Assembly (NCBI GenBank): GCA_936941515.1
Contig: CAKZJI010000270.1
Location: 1-11,545 of the forward strand
Origin: an uncultured Propionibacteriaceae bacterium
Lineage (GTDB): Bacteria; Actinomycetota; Actinomycetes; Propionibacteriales; Propionibacteriaceae
Length of the DNA stretch: 11,545 bases
Reading direction: 5' to 3'
The notes beneath the pieces were generated by a model. That model had not been told where the DNA came from. It saw only the letters and a list, made by a program, of their open reading frames with translations, and searched no databases. Positions 1-6,755 of this stretch are shown here, piece after piece (within the stretch, counting starts at the first letter, position 1; every line of letters begins with the position of its first letter). The position numbers were made by a program, and so were the translations under genes.

Positions 1-253
1 TGTTGTCCTTGAACACCTTGTTCAGTTTGCTGGCGTCCGGGTAGATCAGGGTCAGGTCTTTGGCTTTTTTCAGTTCGGTGCTGGCGACCAGGCGGCCCTG
101 GCTCACTGCGTCACTGCCGCCCTGCTTGAAGAACTTGTCCGTGCTCGCCTTCACGGTGCTCGGGAAGGTCGTCTTCGTGACCTTGCTGAACTGCAGCTGG
201 TTCACGTCGTTCGTGAGGAACAGCGCGAGCTTCTGCGCCAGGTCGCCGACGGT
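1..253 (-). other. Foreign-looking in-frame segment inside the VWA gene
   Basis: The last 84 visible codons of the VWA reading frame stay open but differ from the rest of the gene. The protein is rich in Lys, Thr and Phe (for example STVKASTDKFFKQGG and TELKKAKDLTLIYP) and has none of the later VWA motifs. Codon use also changes, with runs of AAA lysine codons, and the first line of the window is only about 52% G+C by hand count against about 60% or more in the neighbouring genes. The break falls at about base 250-256, directly after the TAIGDAI motif. It could be a recombination or domain replacement, or an assembly chimera near a contig end. I do not recognise the source of the segment. Confidence 0.5.
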
Positions 254-769
254 GATCGCATCGCCGATGGCGGTTCCCTCCTCCAGTTTCAGCCCCCCGA
301 GAGCACGTTCGAGGGCCCCCCTGTCCGTTGTCGGAGGCATGACGACAGAGGGCTTGCCGTTGAGTTGCACCAGCGCCACGTTGAAGGAGTCAGGAAGGGC
401 TTCAATGAAGTCGTGGGCGGCGGACTTGGCTGCTTCAAGCCGACTCGGGGCGATATCCGTGGCCTGCATCGACAACGAGGTGTCAACCATCAGCACCACA
501 GTGGCTCGTTCCCTCGGAACCTTCTCCGTGCCGAGTGGCTGCGCCCATGCGAGGCCGAGCGCAACCAGGGAGCACAGCGACATCGCCACCGCGAGGTGAC
601 GAGTCCAGCGCCGCTGCGACCCGATGACCCGCCCAAGGACGGAGGTGTTGGTGAATCGCAGCGAGATGCGCCCCTTCAGACGCAGCAGGATGAGGTAGGC
701 AATGATGAGCGCCGGAAGCACCAGCAGCACCCACAGCCGTTGCGGGCTCTCAAACTCTGGCCACGGCAT
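1..769 (-). CDS. Membrane-anchored VWA domain protein (BatA-like), partial, with anomalous distal part
   Basis: Partial gene; its 3' end lies beyond the left edge. The start ATG (769-767) shares its A with the TGA of the upstream DUF58 gene (TGATG), so translation is probably coupled. Visible residues 1-256: a hydrophobic helix at about 12-29 (WVLLVLPALIIAYLILL), a second at about 59-76, then a VWA domain opening with the MIDAS motif DTSLSM (96-101) and the second metal-site segment GTAIGDAI (165-172). This is the BatA/'Aerotolerance' layout, where the VWA domain faces outside between membrane helices and works with a MoxR ATPase. After about residue 172 the protein stops looking like a VWA domain: the expected beta-strand and LSDG segment are absent and a Lys-rich stretch follows without a stop. 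The first 172 residues are confidently VWA; the rest is suspect (see the separate entry). Confidence 0.8.
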   Translation of the reverse strand, partial: MPWPEFESPQRLWVLLVLPALIIAYLILLRLKGRISLRFTNTSVLGRVIGSQRRWTRHLAVAMSLCSLVALGLAWAQPLGTEKVPRERATVVLMVDTSLSMQATDIAPSRLEAAKSAAHDFIEALPDSFNVALVQLNGKPSVVMPPTTDRGALERALGGLKLEEGTAIGDAITVGDLAQKLALFLTNDVNQLQFSKVTKTTFPSTVKASTDKFFKQGGSDAVSQGRLVASTELKKAKDLTLIYPDASKLNKVFKDN

Positions 770-1821
770 CAGCGGCTGACCCCCTGCGGCGGAGCGTGGA
801 GGACGCTGGCCACACGCCGATAGCCCAGGACGAAACGTGCAATGTCGGCAACCCAGTCTCGGTCCGTACGCAACTGGATGTGCCCAGCGCCAGCCCGCCG
901 CAACGCGACCTTGACACGCTCTCGCTGTGCTTTGGAGGCTTCATCCATCCGTCGTCGGGCAACCGGATCTGAGGTGTTGACATACCGTTTGAATGAGGTC
1001 TCCGGGTCACGGATCAGCATCTCGCCGACGTCGGGGAACTCCAGCTCATGCCGGTCCACCACCTCGACGCACAGTACCTGATTCCGCACCGCCAGTCGTC
1101 GGATGGCACGTTCCCACGCCGGTGGCTGTTCGGGATCCAACTCCGTCTCCCCTGCCGTCAGGAAATCCGACACCACCACGCGCATTCCACGGCGACGTTG
1201 AGAGCGGGTGAGCTGCTCAATGCCGTCTGCCAGGGTGAGATCACCGGGCGCGTTGTCGGGGACGATGGGTTCAGTCAGCATCTGCCGCAGCAAACCGTAG
1301 AGCGCGGTGCGACCGGAGCGGGCTGGGAGGCGTTTCACCTTGTCGGGAAGCATCATCATCCCGCCGAAACGGTCCCCCATCCGCTGGCTGAGAAAGCCGA
1401 TGGTGGCGATCGCCGCGATTCCCAGGTCTCGCTTGGTGATGCCGTCCGTTCCCCAGTTCATCGACGGTGTGGCATCAAGCAGCCCCCACACCTCAAGCTC
1501 CCGGTCGGCGATGGTGTCACGAACGTGTGGGACGGTTGTTCGGGCCGTGACTGCCCAGTCAATCTTGCGCACATCGTCTTGTCCAGGTTGATAAGGACGC
1601 GCGTCGTTGGTGTCGGATCCTGGGCCGGGAAGCAGCCCCAGATGGTCCCCGTGGAGGAATCCCTCCAACCGCCGCACAACCGTCAGCTCAAGTCGCCGCA
1701 GCGCGGCTTCTGGGGCAAGTTTCGCCAGCGGGACGGTGGGGCCGCTGGGTGTTTCCAAGACGGAGATGGCCACCCCGGCGTTGCGGGGAGGCTCCGGTGG
1801 GACGAATGCTGGGGAGGCCAA
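769..1821 (-). CDS. DUF58 domain-containing protein
   Basis: A 350-residue soluble DUF58 protein, the usual middle gene of MoxR-DUF58-VWA operons. The family signature is clear: PYQPGQDDVRKIDWAVTART (76-95) matches the conserved Y-x-PGDD-x-R-x-IDW motif. The following segment LLDATPSM (114-121) sits where VWA domains carry DxSxS, but here it reads DATPS, so the first Asp remains while the first Ser is replaced; a degenerate metal site is common in DUF58. No membrane helix is present. The start is taken as TTG (1821-1819), 9 bases after the moxR stop, with GAGAG 6 bases upstream; a later GTG at Val17 is an alternative. The gene overlaps the VWA start by one base. The family probably works as a partner or scaffold for the MoxR ATPase and the VWA protein; the exact biochemical role is not established. 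Confidence 0.88.
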   Translation of the reverse strand: MASPAFVPPEPPRNAGVAISVLETPSGPTVPLAKLAPEAALRRLELTVVRRLEGFLHGDHLGLLPGPGSDTNDARPYQPGQDDVRKIDWAVTARTTVPHVRDTIADRELEVWGLLDATPSMNWGTDGITKRDLGIAAIATIGFLSQRMGDRFGGMMMLPDKVKRLPARSGRTALYGLLRQMLTEPIVPDNAPGDLTLADGIEQLTRSQRRRGMRVVVSDFLTAGETELDPEQPPAWERAIRRLAVRNQVLCVEVVDRHELEFPDVGEMLIRDPETSFKRYVNTSDPVARRRMDEASKAQRERVKVALRRAGAGHIQLRTDRDWVADIARFVLGYRRVASVLHAPPQGVSR

Positions 1822-1827
1822 GGGTGA

Positions 1828-1832
1828 CTCTC
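1828..1832 (-). promoter_or_regulatory. Ribosome binding site supporting the TTG start of the DUF58 gene
   Basis: On the minus strand GAGAG lies 6 bases before the TTG start at 1821. It overlaps the last codon region of moxR, as expected for coupled translation. It is a weak match to the Shine-Dalgarno consensus. Confidence 0.45.
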
Positions 1833-2892
1833 AGGCCTGGGTGGGCTGGTAGCCGTGCTGCTGGTGGCGCTGCTGTCGGGACTGCTCATTCCACACCGGC
1901 GTCGGGGCGGGAACCATGGCGAGAATCCGGTCGACAACATCCGTGGTGGCGATGTTGTCGGCAACCGCGTCGAAGCCCAGCACGATGCGGTGAGCCATGA
2001 CGTCTCGCGCGACCGCCTGGACATCGGTGGGGAGCACGTAGTCGCGCCCATGGATCAGGGCGAGTGATCGTGAGGCGGCAACCAACCCCAGGGTCGCCCG
2101 CGGGGAACAGCCGATCTGGATGACAGGCTCCAGGTCGGGCATGCCGAAGTCAACTGGGTTTCTGGTGGCCAGCACCAGCCGCACGATGTACTCACTCACC
2201 AGGTTGTGCACGAATACCTTGGAGGCCATGTCCTGTAGATGCCGGACTATCTCAGGGTTCAGCACCCGCTCGGCCTTCGGCGGCTCCACGCTCATCCGGC
2301 GCAGGATCTCGAACTCCTCATTGCCCATCGGGTAGGGCACATCGACCTTGACCAGGAACCGGTCGCGCTGCGCCTCAGGCAGCGGATAGACGCCCTCAGA
2401 CTCCACAGGGTTCTGCGTTGCGATCACGATGAACGGGTCGGGCGCGGGATAGGTCTTTCCTCCGATCGACACCTGCTTCTCAGCCATCAGCTCCAACATC
2501 GCGGACTGCACCTTTGCCGGAGCCCGGTTAATCTCATCGGCCAGCACGAAGTTGACGAAGACGGGGCCGAGCTCAATCTCGAATCCCTCATTCTGCGCCG
2601 AGTAGATGCGGGTGCCGACGATGTCCGACGGCACTAGGTCCGGTGTGAACTGAACTCGTGCGAAATCACCGCCGACCACCGTGGCGAAGGACCTGACGGC
2701 CAGGGTCTTGGCCACCCCCGGCACCCCCTCCAAGAGGCAGTGTCCCTTGGCCAGCAAGGCAACCATGAGCTGCTGAACCATGTGCTCCTGGCCGACGATG
2801 ACCCTCTGGACCTGGCTGATGGCCACTCCCAGAAGTTTGGCTGCGTCGGCGACGGTCTGCGGCAAAGCGGTCTGCGCGGTGGGGATAGTCAA
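1831..2892 (-). CDS. MoxR-family AAA+ ATPase
   Basis: A 353-residue AAA+ ATPase of the MoxR family, which acts as a chaperone-like motor helping maturation of partner proteins, often VWA proteins encoded next to it. Motifs from the chosen start: Walker A GVPGVAKT (56-63), Walker B VLADEINRA (116-124), sensor 1 ATQNP (158-162), the arginine-finger segment EAQRDRF (173-179) and sensor 2 SPRAT (263-267). All the usual ATPase elements are present, so it should be active. The start is TTG at 2892, because a strong GAGGAG lies 8 bases upstream; a longer reading from 2949 would put that site inside the gene. The C-terminus is Gln/His-rich (QSRQQRHQQHG), probably a disordered tail. It is the first gene of a three-gene minus-strand operon and is divergent from the membrane protein at 2995. 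Confidence 0.95.
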   Translation of the reverse strand: MTIPTAQTALPQTVADAAKLLGVAISQVQRVIVGQEHMVQQLMVALLAKGHCLLEGVPGVAKTLAVRSFATVVGGDFARVQFTPDLVPSDIVGTRIYSAQNEGFEIELGPVFVNFVLADEINRAPAKVQSAMLELMAEKQVSIGGKTYPAPDPFIVIATQNPVESEGVYPLPEAQRDRFLVKVDVPYPMGNEEFEILRRMSVEPPKAERVLNPEIVRHLQDMASKVFVHNLVSEYIVRLVLATRNPVDFGMPDLEPVIQIGCSPRATLGLVAASRSLALIHGRDYVLPTDVQAVARDVMAHRIVLGFDAVADNIATTDVVDRILAMVPAPTPVWNEQSRQQRHQQHGYQPTQA

Positions 2893-2900
2893 CTTGCGGT

Positions 2901-2906
2901 CTCCTC
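2901..2906 (-). promoter_or_regulatory. Strong ribosome binding site for moxR (decides a TTG start)
   Basis: GAGGAG on the minus strand lies 8 bases before the TTG codon at 2892-2890. This is the best Shine-Dalgarno match in the window and supports TTG over upstream in-frame starts. Confidence 0.8.
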
Positions 2907-2983
2907 GAAACGATCGCCCACCACGATACCGCCACCTCAGGGCAAGCACCGCAATGAGGCGGGGCGGCCCACAAGTGTGATGT

Positions 2984-2989
2984 CATAGT
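2984..2989 (+). promoter_or_regulatory. Possible -10 element of a leaderless promoter for the membrane protein gene
   Basis: CATAGT ends 5 bases before ATG 2995, and no Shine-Dalgarno sequence is visible upstream of either GTG 2992 or ATG 2995. Short spacing of this kind is typical of leaderless actinobacterial transcripts. No convincing -35 is seen, so this is tentative. Confidence 0.3.
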
Positions 2990-2994
2990 GCGTG

Positions 2995-3816
2995 ATGAAT
3001 GCGCCTCCCGATCCCAGCCGGCAGTCCGCGGAGTACTTCCCACTGGACGCCTCAGACCCTGTTCGAGTCGGTGACTTTTGGTTGGACTCACGCCTGACAG
3101 CCAGCCCTGCGGGACTGGCCTTCTGCGCCCACGCAGAGGGTTCCGATCCCGTCATGCTAATCCTGCTGCATGATGGCGCCGCCTCTGATCCGGCGGCTCG
3201 CGCCCGCTTCTCCGGCGAGGTCAACGCCATGCACATCGACACGGTCGTGGCACGCGGAGGCCAGGATCAGGACGTGGGCCGCATGGCAGTCAGGTTCCAG
3301 GACGAGGATGACGACCCGATCGTCGCTTCCCATCAGCCCCTCGCCCCCTGGGTTGCCTTGGCCTTCGACGGCTCGAAGGCGGCTGTGGCTGAGGCCAGCC
3401 GCATCCTGGCGGCCGTCGATCTGGTGCACACCCCCCAGCTGGGCTCCCCCGCCGGCCCGGATTTTCGGCTCCACTGGTGGCAGAACACGCGCGGCGGCAC
3501 CTCACGCACCTGGCCTCTGCCTTGGCCTGGACGCAAGGATCGGGCAGGGTGGATCAGCCTGCTCACGTCATTCCTCATGATGCTGATGATCTCCGCAGTC
3601 GGGGTTCTCCTGGCCATCCTGGTGTTCCAGAACCAGCCGAAGGTTGCCCCGCCGCCACCCGTGCCGACGGAGACGAAAGGCTCCGGATCGCCAACACCCT
3701 CCTCTTCCTCCAGCGGTGAGGAAGGCACACCCAGCCGGTCGGACACACCGTCCATGCAGGAGCCCTCTGGCTCCGAGTCTGGCCCTGGCAGCCCAAGCCC
3801 AGAGAGAAAACTCTGA
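2995..3816 (+). CDS. Single-pass membrane protein with degenerate kinase-N-lobe-like domain and Pro/Ser-rich tail
   Basis: A 273-residue protein with no family I can name outright. Residues about 22-127 follow the order of an actinobacterial Ser/Thr kinase N-lobe: VRVGDFWLDSRL (24-35) resembles strand beta-1, LTASPAGLAFCA (35-46) sits where the glycine loop would be, PVMLILL (52-58) where the VAIK strand would be, RFSGEVNAM (71-79) resembles helix C including its Glu, and PWVALAFDG (119-127) resembles the hinge. The glycines and the catalytic Lys are missing and no C-lobe with HRD or DFG follows. A transmembrane helix spans about 187-211 and is followed by a 60-residue Pro/Ser/Gly/Glu tail, presumably outside the cell. 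ATG 2995 is chosen; GTG 2992 adds one residue. The gene is divergent from moxR and 109 bases upstream of the polyphosphate trio. Membrane topology is fairly sure; the kinase relationship is inferred from pattern only. Confidence 0.75.
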   Translation: MNAPPDPSRQSAEYFPLDASDPVRVGDFWLDSRLTASPAGLAFCAHAEGSDPVMLILLHDGAASDPAARARFSGEVNAMHIDTVVARGGQDQDVGRMAVRFQDEDDDPIVASHQPLAPWVALAFDGSKAAVAEASRILAAVDLVHTPQLGSPAGPDFRLHWWQNTRGGTSRTWPLPWPGRKDRAGWISLLTSFLMMLMISAVGVLLAILVFQNQPKVAPPPPVPTETKGSGSPTPSSSSSGEEGTPSRSDTPSMQEPSGSESGPGSPSPERKL

Positions 3817-3913
3817 CAGCTCACACCCAGAACCTCTGAAGCACACAGGAAACGCACAACTCCAACCGGCTCAATGGTGTCCAGTCCGAGGGAATCACCC
3901 TCCACTGATCACC

Positions 3914-3917
3914 AAGG
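3914..3917 (+). promoter_or_regulatory. Ribosome binding site fixing the start of the DUF4956 gene
   Basis: AAGG lies 8 bases before ATG 3926. It supports this start over in-frame codons further upstream, whose translation is Arg/Pro-rich and unlike the family. The rest of the 109-base gap before the gene shows no clear promoter or terminator. Confidence 0.5.
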
Positions 3918-3925
3918 TCGAACAC

Positions 3926-4495
3926 ATGGAACTCCTGCCCTACCTCGCCAATATCGTTGCGATCAGCATCCTGGTCTTCGGGATCTACCTGCCCCGCCAT
4001 CATCGGCGCGACCTGGCTGTGGCTTACCTCGGAGTGAACATCGGGGTCATGGCGGTCTCAGTCGTGCTGTTGAACAGCTCCGTGGCCGCGGGCCTGGGGC
4101 TGGGGTTGTTCGGGGTCCTGTCCATCATCAGGCTCCGTTCCGACGAACTGGCCCAACACGAGGTGGCCTATTACTTCACCTCATTGGCTCTGGGGCTTCT
4201 GGGTGGACTCGGAGGCTCGTCCCTGACCTACATTCTCATGGCCTTGATCGTTCTGGTGTTGGCGGTCGCGGACACCAGGTTCTTCCGGGAGGGGGCGCAA
4301 CGTCAGGTCGTTAATCTGGATCGGGCCATCATCAACCCGGAGGAGTTGCGTTATGAGCTCGCGCACCGTCTCGGGGGGCGCGTGCTGGGGATCAACGTCC
4401 AGAGCATCGACTTTGTCGATGACACCACCCTCGTCGAGGTGCGATTCGCACCCGCCACCGTGTCCTCCACCGGCACAGTGCGGGTAGGACGATGA
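3926..4495 (+). CDS. DUF4956 domain-containing membrane protein
   Basis: A 189-residue integral membrane protein of the DUF4956 family. Hydrophobic segments lie at about 5-22, 30-50, 52-68, 81-98 and 99-116. Between the third and fourth is LFGVLSIIRLRSDE (61-74), the short charged loop typical of the family. Residues 120-189 form a soluble, probably cytoplasmic alpha/beta domain (VVNLDRAII, VLGINVQSIDFVDDTTLVEVRF). DUF4956 genes are repeatedly found beside VTC-type polyphosphate polymerase domain genes, as here: the TGA stop overlaps the next ATG (ATGATG). The VTC protein itself has no membrane segment, so I infer that DUF4956 is its membrane partner, perhaps a polyphosphate channel by analogy with the membrane part of the yeast VTC complex. 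The start at 3926 is set by AAGG upstream and by the hydrophobic N-terminus. The family identification is good; the transport role is not established. Confidence 0.88.
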   Translation: MELLPYLANIVAISILVFGIYLPRHHRRDLAVAYLGVNIGVMAVSVVLLNSSVAAGLGLGLFGVLSIIRLRSDELAQHEVAYYFTSLALGLLGGLGGSSLTYILMALIVLVLAVADTRFFREGAQRQVVNLDRAIINPEELRYELAHRLGGRVLGINVQSIDFVDDTTLVEVRFAPATVSSTGTVRVGR

Positions 4496-5259
4496 TGAGC
4501 ATCAGCAACTTCGCCTCGGTCCCGCTGTTCGAGCTGAACGCCTCCGCCGAGCTGCTGGAGAGGGTCGATCGCAAATACCCCCTGCATCACTGCGCAGCCG
4601 AAATGTTCCTGGAGCAGTTGCCGCAAGGCACACGCATTCTTGAGATCAATGGCCGTCAGCATTTCGGATACACATCGGTCTACTTCGACACACCGGGTCG
4701 CGATGCATACCTCCTGGCTGCCCGAGGTCGGGCACACCGGTTCAAGGTCCGGGTGCGCCAGTACCAGGACTCCGGGGACACTTTCCTGGAGGTCAAGACT
4801 CGGCAGGGCAGAAGCACTGTGAAACAGCGCATCCCTCATGAGAGCCGAAGCCTTCACCAGATCGCCCCCAGCGAATATGCCTTCATCAGGGCCTGTCTGG
4901 AGGAAGGTGGAATCCACGGTCTACAGCCCTCATCACTGCGTCCCAGCCTGGAGACCAACTACATTCGCAGCACATTCCTGAGCCCCGACGGCCGGACACG
5001 GTTGACACTTGACCAGGACATTGCCTGGCGCGAGAACGGCAGAGCCCTGCGCATGCCACGGCTGGCGATCATCGAGACCAAGGCCGGAACCGCCCCATGC
5101 GAGGCCGACAGGCGACTCTGGCACCATGGTCACCGACCCCAGCGCATCTCCAAGTACGCCACCGGCCTGGCGCTTCTGCATCCCGAGCTTCCCTCCAACC
5201 GATGGCATCGCACCCTGAAACACCACCTCACCCTGAGATCGACCACAGAAAAGAGATGA
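4495..5259 (+). CDS. VTC-type polyphosphate polymerase domain protein
   Basis: A 254-residue protein made almost entirely of a VTC domain, the tunnel-shaped CYTH-like fold that in yeast Vtc4 builds inorganic polyphosphate from ATP gamma-phosphate. Key residues appear in the expected order: DRKY (25-28) near the N-terminus, YFDTP (63-67), the basic strand KVRVRQY (84-90), FLEVKTR (97-103), Lys110 in VKQR, Y-x-R (156-158), RLTLDQD (169-175), the metal-binding Glu in IETKAG (193-198), and S-K in RISKY (217-221). These correspond in order to the phosphate-binding Lys/Arg and the metal-binding Glu known from Vtc4, so I expect an active enzyme. There is no SPX sensor domain and no membrane helix. 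ATG 4495 is preferred because AGGA lies 5 bases upstream; ATG 4492 is 2 bases from it and adds one Met. The start overlaps the DUF4956 stop and the end overlaps the lipoprotein start. Confidence 0.9.
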   Translation: MSISNFASVPLFELNASAELLERVDRKYPLHHCAAEMFLEQLPQGTRILEINGRQHFGYTSVYFDTPGRDAYLLAARGRAHRFKVRVRQYQDSGDTFLEVKTRQGRSTVKQRIPHESRSLHQIAPSEYAFIRACLEEGGIHGLQPSSLRPSLETNYIRSTFLSPDGRTRLTLDQDIAWRENGRALRMPRLAIIETKAGTAPCEADRRLWHHGHRPQRISKYATGLALLHPELPSNRWHRTLKHHLTLRSTTEKR

Positions 5260-6731
5260 AGATGATCCGCAAACTCCAGCTGGGTGTCGCAGCCCTGGCC
5301 TTGACAGCAGGAATCGTCGGCTGCTCGCCCACCACGAACGTCGGTAACGCCGGCAGCACGAGCACGAATCAGTCCGCAACCACAAGCACCGTCTCAGACC
5401 AGTTAGGAGGCAGCGAGGCCCTCACCACACTCCTGGAGGCCAATCAGGCCTCGCACTACTCTCCGGAGGACGCCACCTATGAGGAGTCCCAGGTGGTGGA
5501 CATCAGCCTGGAGGGCTCATCGGCCAGCACCTCCGGGCAGGGAGTCTCCCTCGGCGAGGGCTCAGTCACCATCACCGCGGCAGGAACGTACCGGCTGACC
5601 GGCTCATTCCAGGGGCAGGTCACCATCAACGCGGACTCCCAGGATGTGAAGCTGATCCTGAACGGCACCGAGCTGACCAACAACTCCGGATCTCCCCTGG
5701 TGGTCTCTGCCGCCGACGAGGTGACGCTCATCCTGGCTGATGGGACCACCAACACGGTCCGCGACGCCAACGCCTACGCCGACACCTCCGAGAGTGCCCC
5801 CTCCTCCGCCATCGACTCCGCCGCTGATCTCAGTATCACCGGAACGGGTTCGCTGACGGTTGCAGGCAGCAACAATGACGCCATCAACAGCGCCGACGGG
5901 CTGGTGATCGCCGGTGGCACCGTCACGGTCACCGCAGCAGACGACGGCATCCGAGGCAAGGACTACGTCATCGTCTCAGGCGGCACGGTCACGGTCGAGG
6001 CCTCCGGAGACGGCATCAAAGCCGACAACGACACCGACGCGGATCGCGGCTACGTCCACATCGCAGACGGCGCTGTCACCGTCACAGCAGGCGATGACGG
6101 CATCAAGGGTCACACAGACGTCGCAGTCTCGGGCGGGAAGACGACCGTCTCGACCTCAGTGGAGGCCATGGAGGCCCAGTCCATTGTGATCTCGGGGGGT
6201 GAGATCAATCTGACCAGCTCCGATGACGGCGTCAATGTCTCCGGCGACTCTCCCCAGGGGGTGACTATCACCGGAGGAACGCTGACCGTCAATGCGGGTG
6301 GCGACGGTCTCGACTCCAACGGCAGCGGCCTGATCTCAGGAGGGAGCGTCACGATATTCGGCCCCACGAATGACGGCAATGGGGCGATAGACGTTGAGCA
6401 GGGCCTAACGGTCACCGGCGGTGAGCTCTGGGCGCTGGGCTCAGCGGGGATGGCGACGTCCCCATCCGAGGCCTCCACCCAGTCATTCGTCTTCACGAAC
6501 CTGAGCGGTGTCGCCTCCGGTGAGGTTGCCATTCTCGACAGCAGCGGGAACACGATCAGCACCATCACCTCCGAGAAGCAGTTCTCCTCAGTGGTCTACT
6601 CCGGGCCGGCGATCAACGCCGACGGCAGCTACCAGGTCAACGTCAACGGCGAGTCGGCGGGGAATGTCGCCGCGAACCAGTACCGATCCGGCATGCCGGG
6701 GCCGGGTGGGGGTCAGCGTCCTGGCCGGTGA
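5256..6731 (+). CDS. Lipoprotein with DUF4353-type carbohydrate-binding beta-helix
   Basis: A 491-residue exported lipoprotein. The signal peptide is MKMIRK, a hydrophobic core and a lipobox ending IVGC, with Cys23 as the lipid-modified residue. A Ser/Thr-rich linker follows. From about residue 185 to 385 the protein consists of degenerate repeats of two alternating themes, SGGTVTVEA-like strands and DDGI/GDGI-like turns, the pattern of a right-handed parallel beta-helix. It matches the DUF4353 'carbohydrate-binding domain-containing' family (Cthe_2159-like); members bind acidic or plant polysaccharides and the Asp-rich turns may hold Ca2+. The C-terminus is Gly/Pro-rich (GMPGPGGGQRPGR). The ATG at 5256 overlaps the VTC stop (ATGA); ATG 5262 is a close alternative giving the same signal peptide. 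Coupling to the VTC gene suggests a joint function at the cell surface. The ligand is unknown. Confidence 0.88.
   Translation: MKMIRKLQLGVAALALTAGIVGCSPTTNVGNAGSTSTNQSATTSTVSDQLGGSEALTTLLEANQASHYSPEDATYEESQVVDISLEGSSASTSGQGVSLGEGSVTITAAGTYRLTGSFQGQVTINADSQDVKLILNGTELTNNSGSPLVVSAADEVTLILADGTTNTVRDANAYADTSESAPSSAIDSAADLSITGTGSLTVAGSNNDAINSADGLVIAGGTVTVTAADDGIRGKDYVIVSGGTVTVEASGDGIKADNDTDADRGYVHIADGAVTVTAGDDGIKGHTDVAVSGGKTTVSTSVEAMEAQSIVISGGEINLTSSDDGVNVSGDSPQGVTITGGTLTVNAGGDGLDSNGSGLISGGSVTIFGPTNDGNGAIDVEQGLTVTGGELWALGSAGMATSPSEASTQSFVFTNLSGVASGEVAILDSSGNTISTITSEKQFSSVVYSGPAINADGSYQVNVNGESAGNVAANQYRSGMPGPGGGQRPGR
5805..6410 (+). repeat. Degenerate beta-helix repeat region of the lipoprotein
   Basis: Imperfect coding repeats, roughly one per 20-40 residues, alternate an SGG- or AGG-led strand (IAGGTVTVTA, VSGGTVTVEA, VSGGKTTVST, ISGGEINLTS, ITGGTLTVNA, ISGGSVTIFG) with an Asp-rich turn (ADDGIRG, SGDGIKA, GDDGIKG, SDDGVNV, GGDGLDS). 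The similarity is at protein level; the DNA copies are too diverged to look like recent tandem duplication. Confidence 0.75.
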
Positions 6732-6743
6732 GGTGAGGCGCTG

Positions 6744-6749
6744 TAGCCT
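6744..6749 (+). promoter_or_regulatory. Likely -10 box of a leaderless promoter for the HAD phosphatase gene
   Basis: TAGCCT fits the actinobacterial TANNNT -10 consensus and ends exactly 6 bases before ATG 6756, so transcription could begin at the start codon itself. There is no clear -35 and no Shine-Dalgarno site placed to serve this ATG, which agrees with a leaderless mRNA. It would let the gene be expressed apart from the lipoprotein gene ending at 6731. Confidence 0.5.
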
Positions 6750-6755
6750 TCTGTC

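Noticed and set aside
60..599. Open frame on the plus strand, 179 codons, opposite the VWA gene
   Set aside because: Ser/Arg-rich shadow product; the VWA MIDAS motif is on the other strand.
1048..1827. Open frame on the plus strand, 259 codons, opposite the DUF58 gene
   Set aside because: The opposite strand carries the DUF58 signature motif; this product shows no family features.
3888..3902. Small inverted repeat GAGGG-AATCA-CCCTC in the gap before DUF4956
   Set aside because: A 5-bp stem is too short to call as a terminator or operator in high-GC DNA.
3333..3905. Open frame on the minus strand opposite the membrane protein gene
   Set aside because: The plus-strand frame gives a sensible cytoplasmic domain, membrane helix and low-complexity tail, while this one gives no coherent protein.
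3644..3925. Possible N-terminal extension of the DUF4956 gene
   Set aside because: The extension is Arg/Pro-rich, overlaps the preceding gene out of frame and lacks a ribosome site, whereas ATG 3926 has AAGG at the right distance and a hydrophobic N-terminus.
5097..5255. Possible N-terminal extension of the lipoprotein gene
   Set aside because: It would bury the signal peptide and lipobox behind 53 residues encoded inside the VTC gene.
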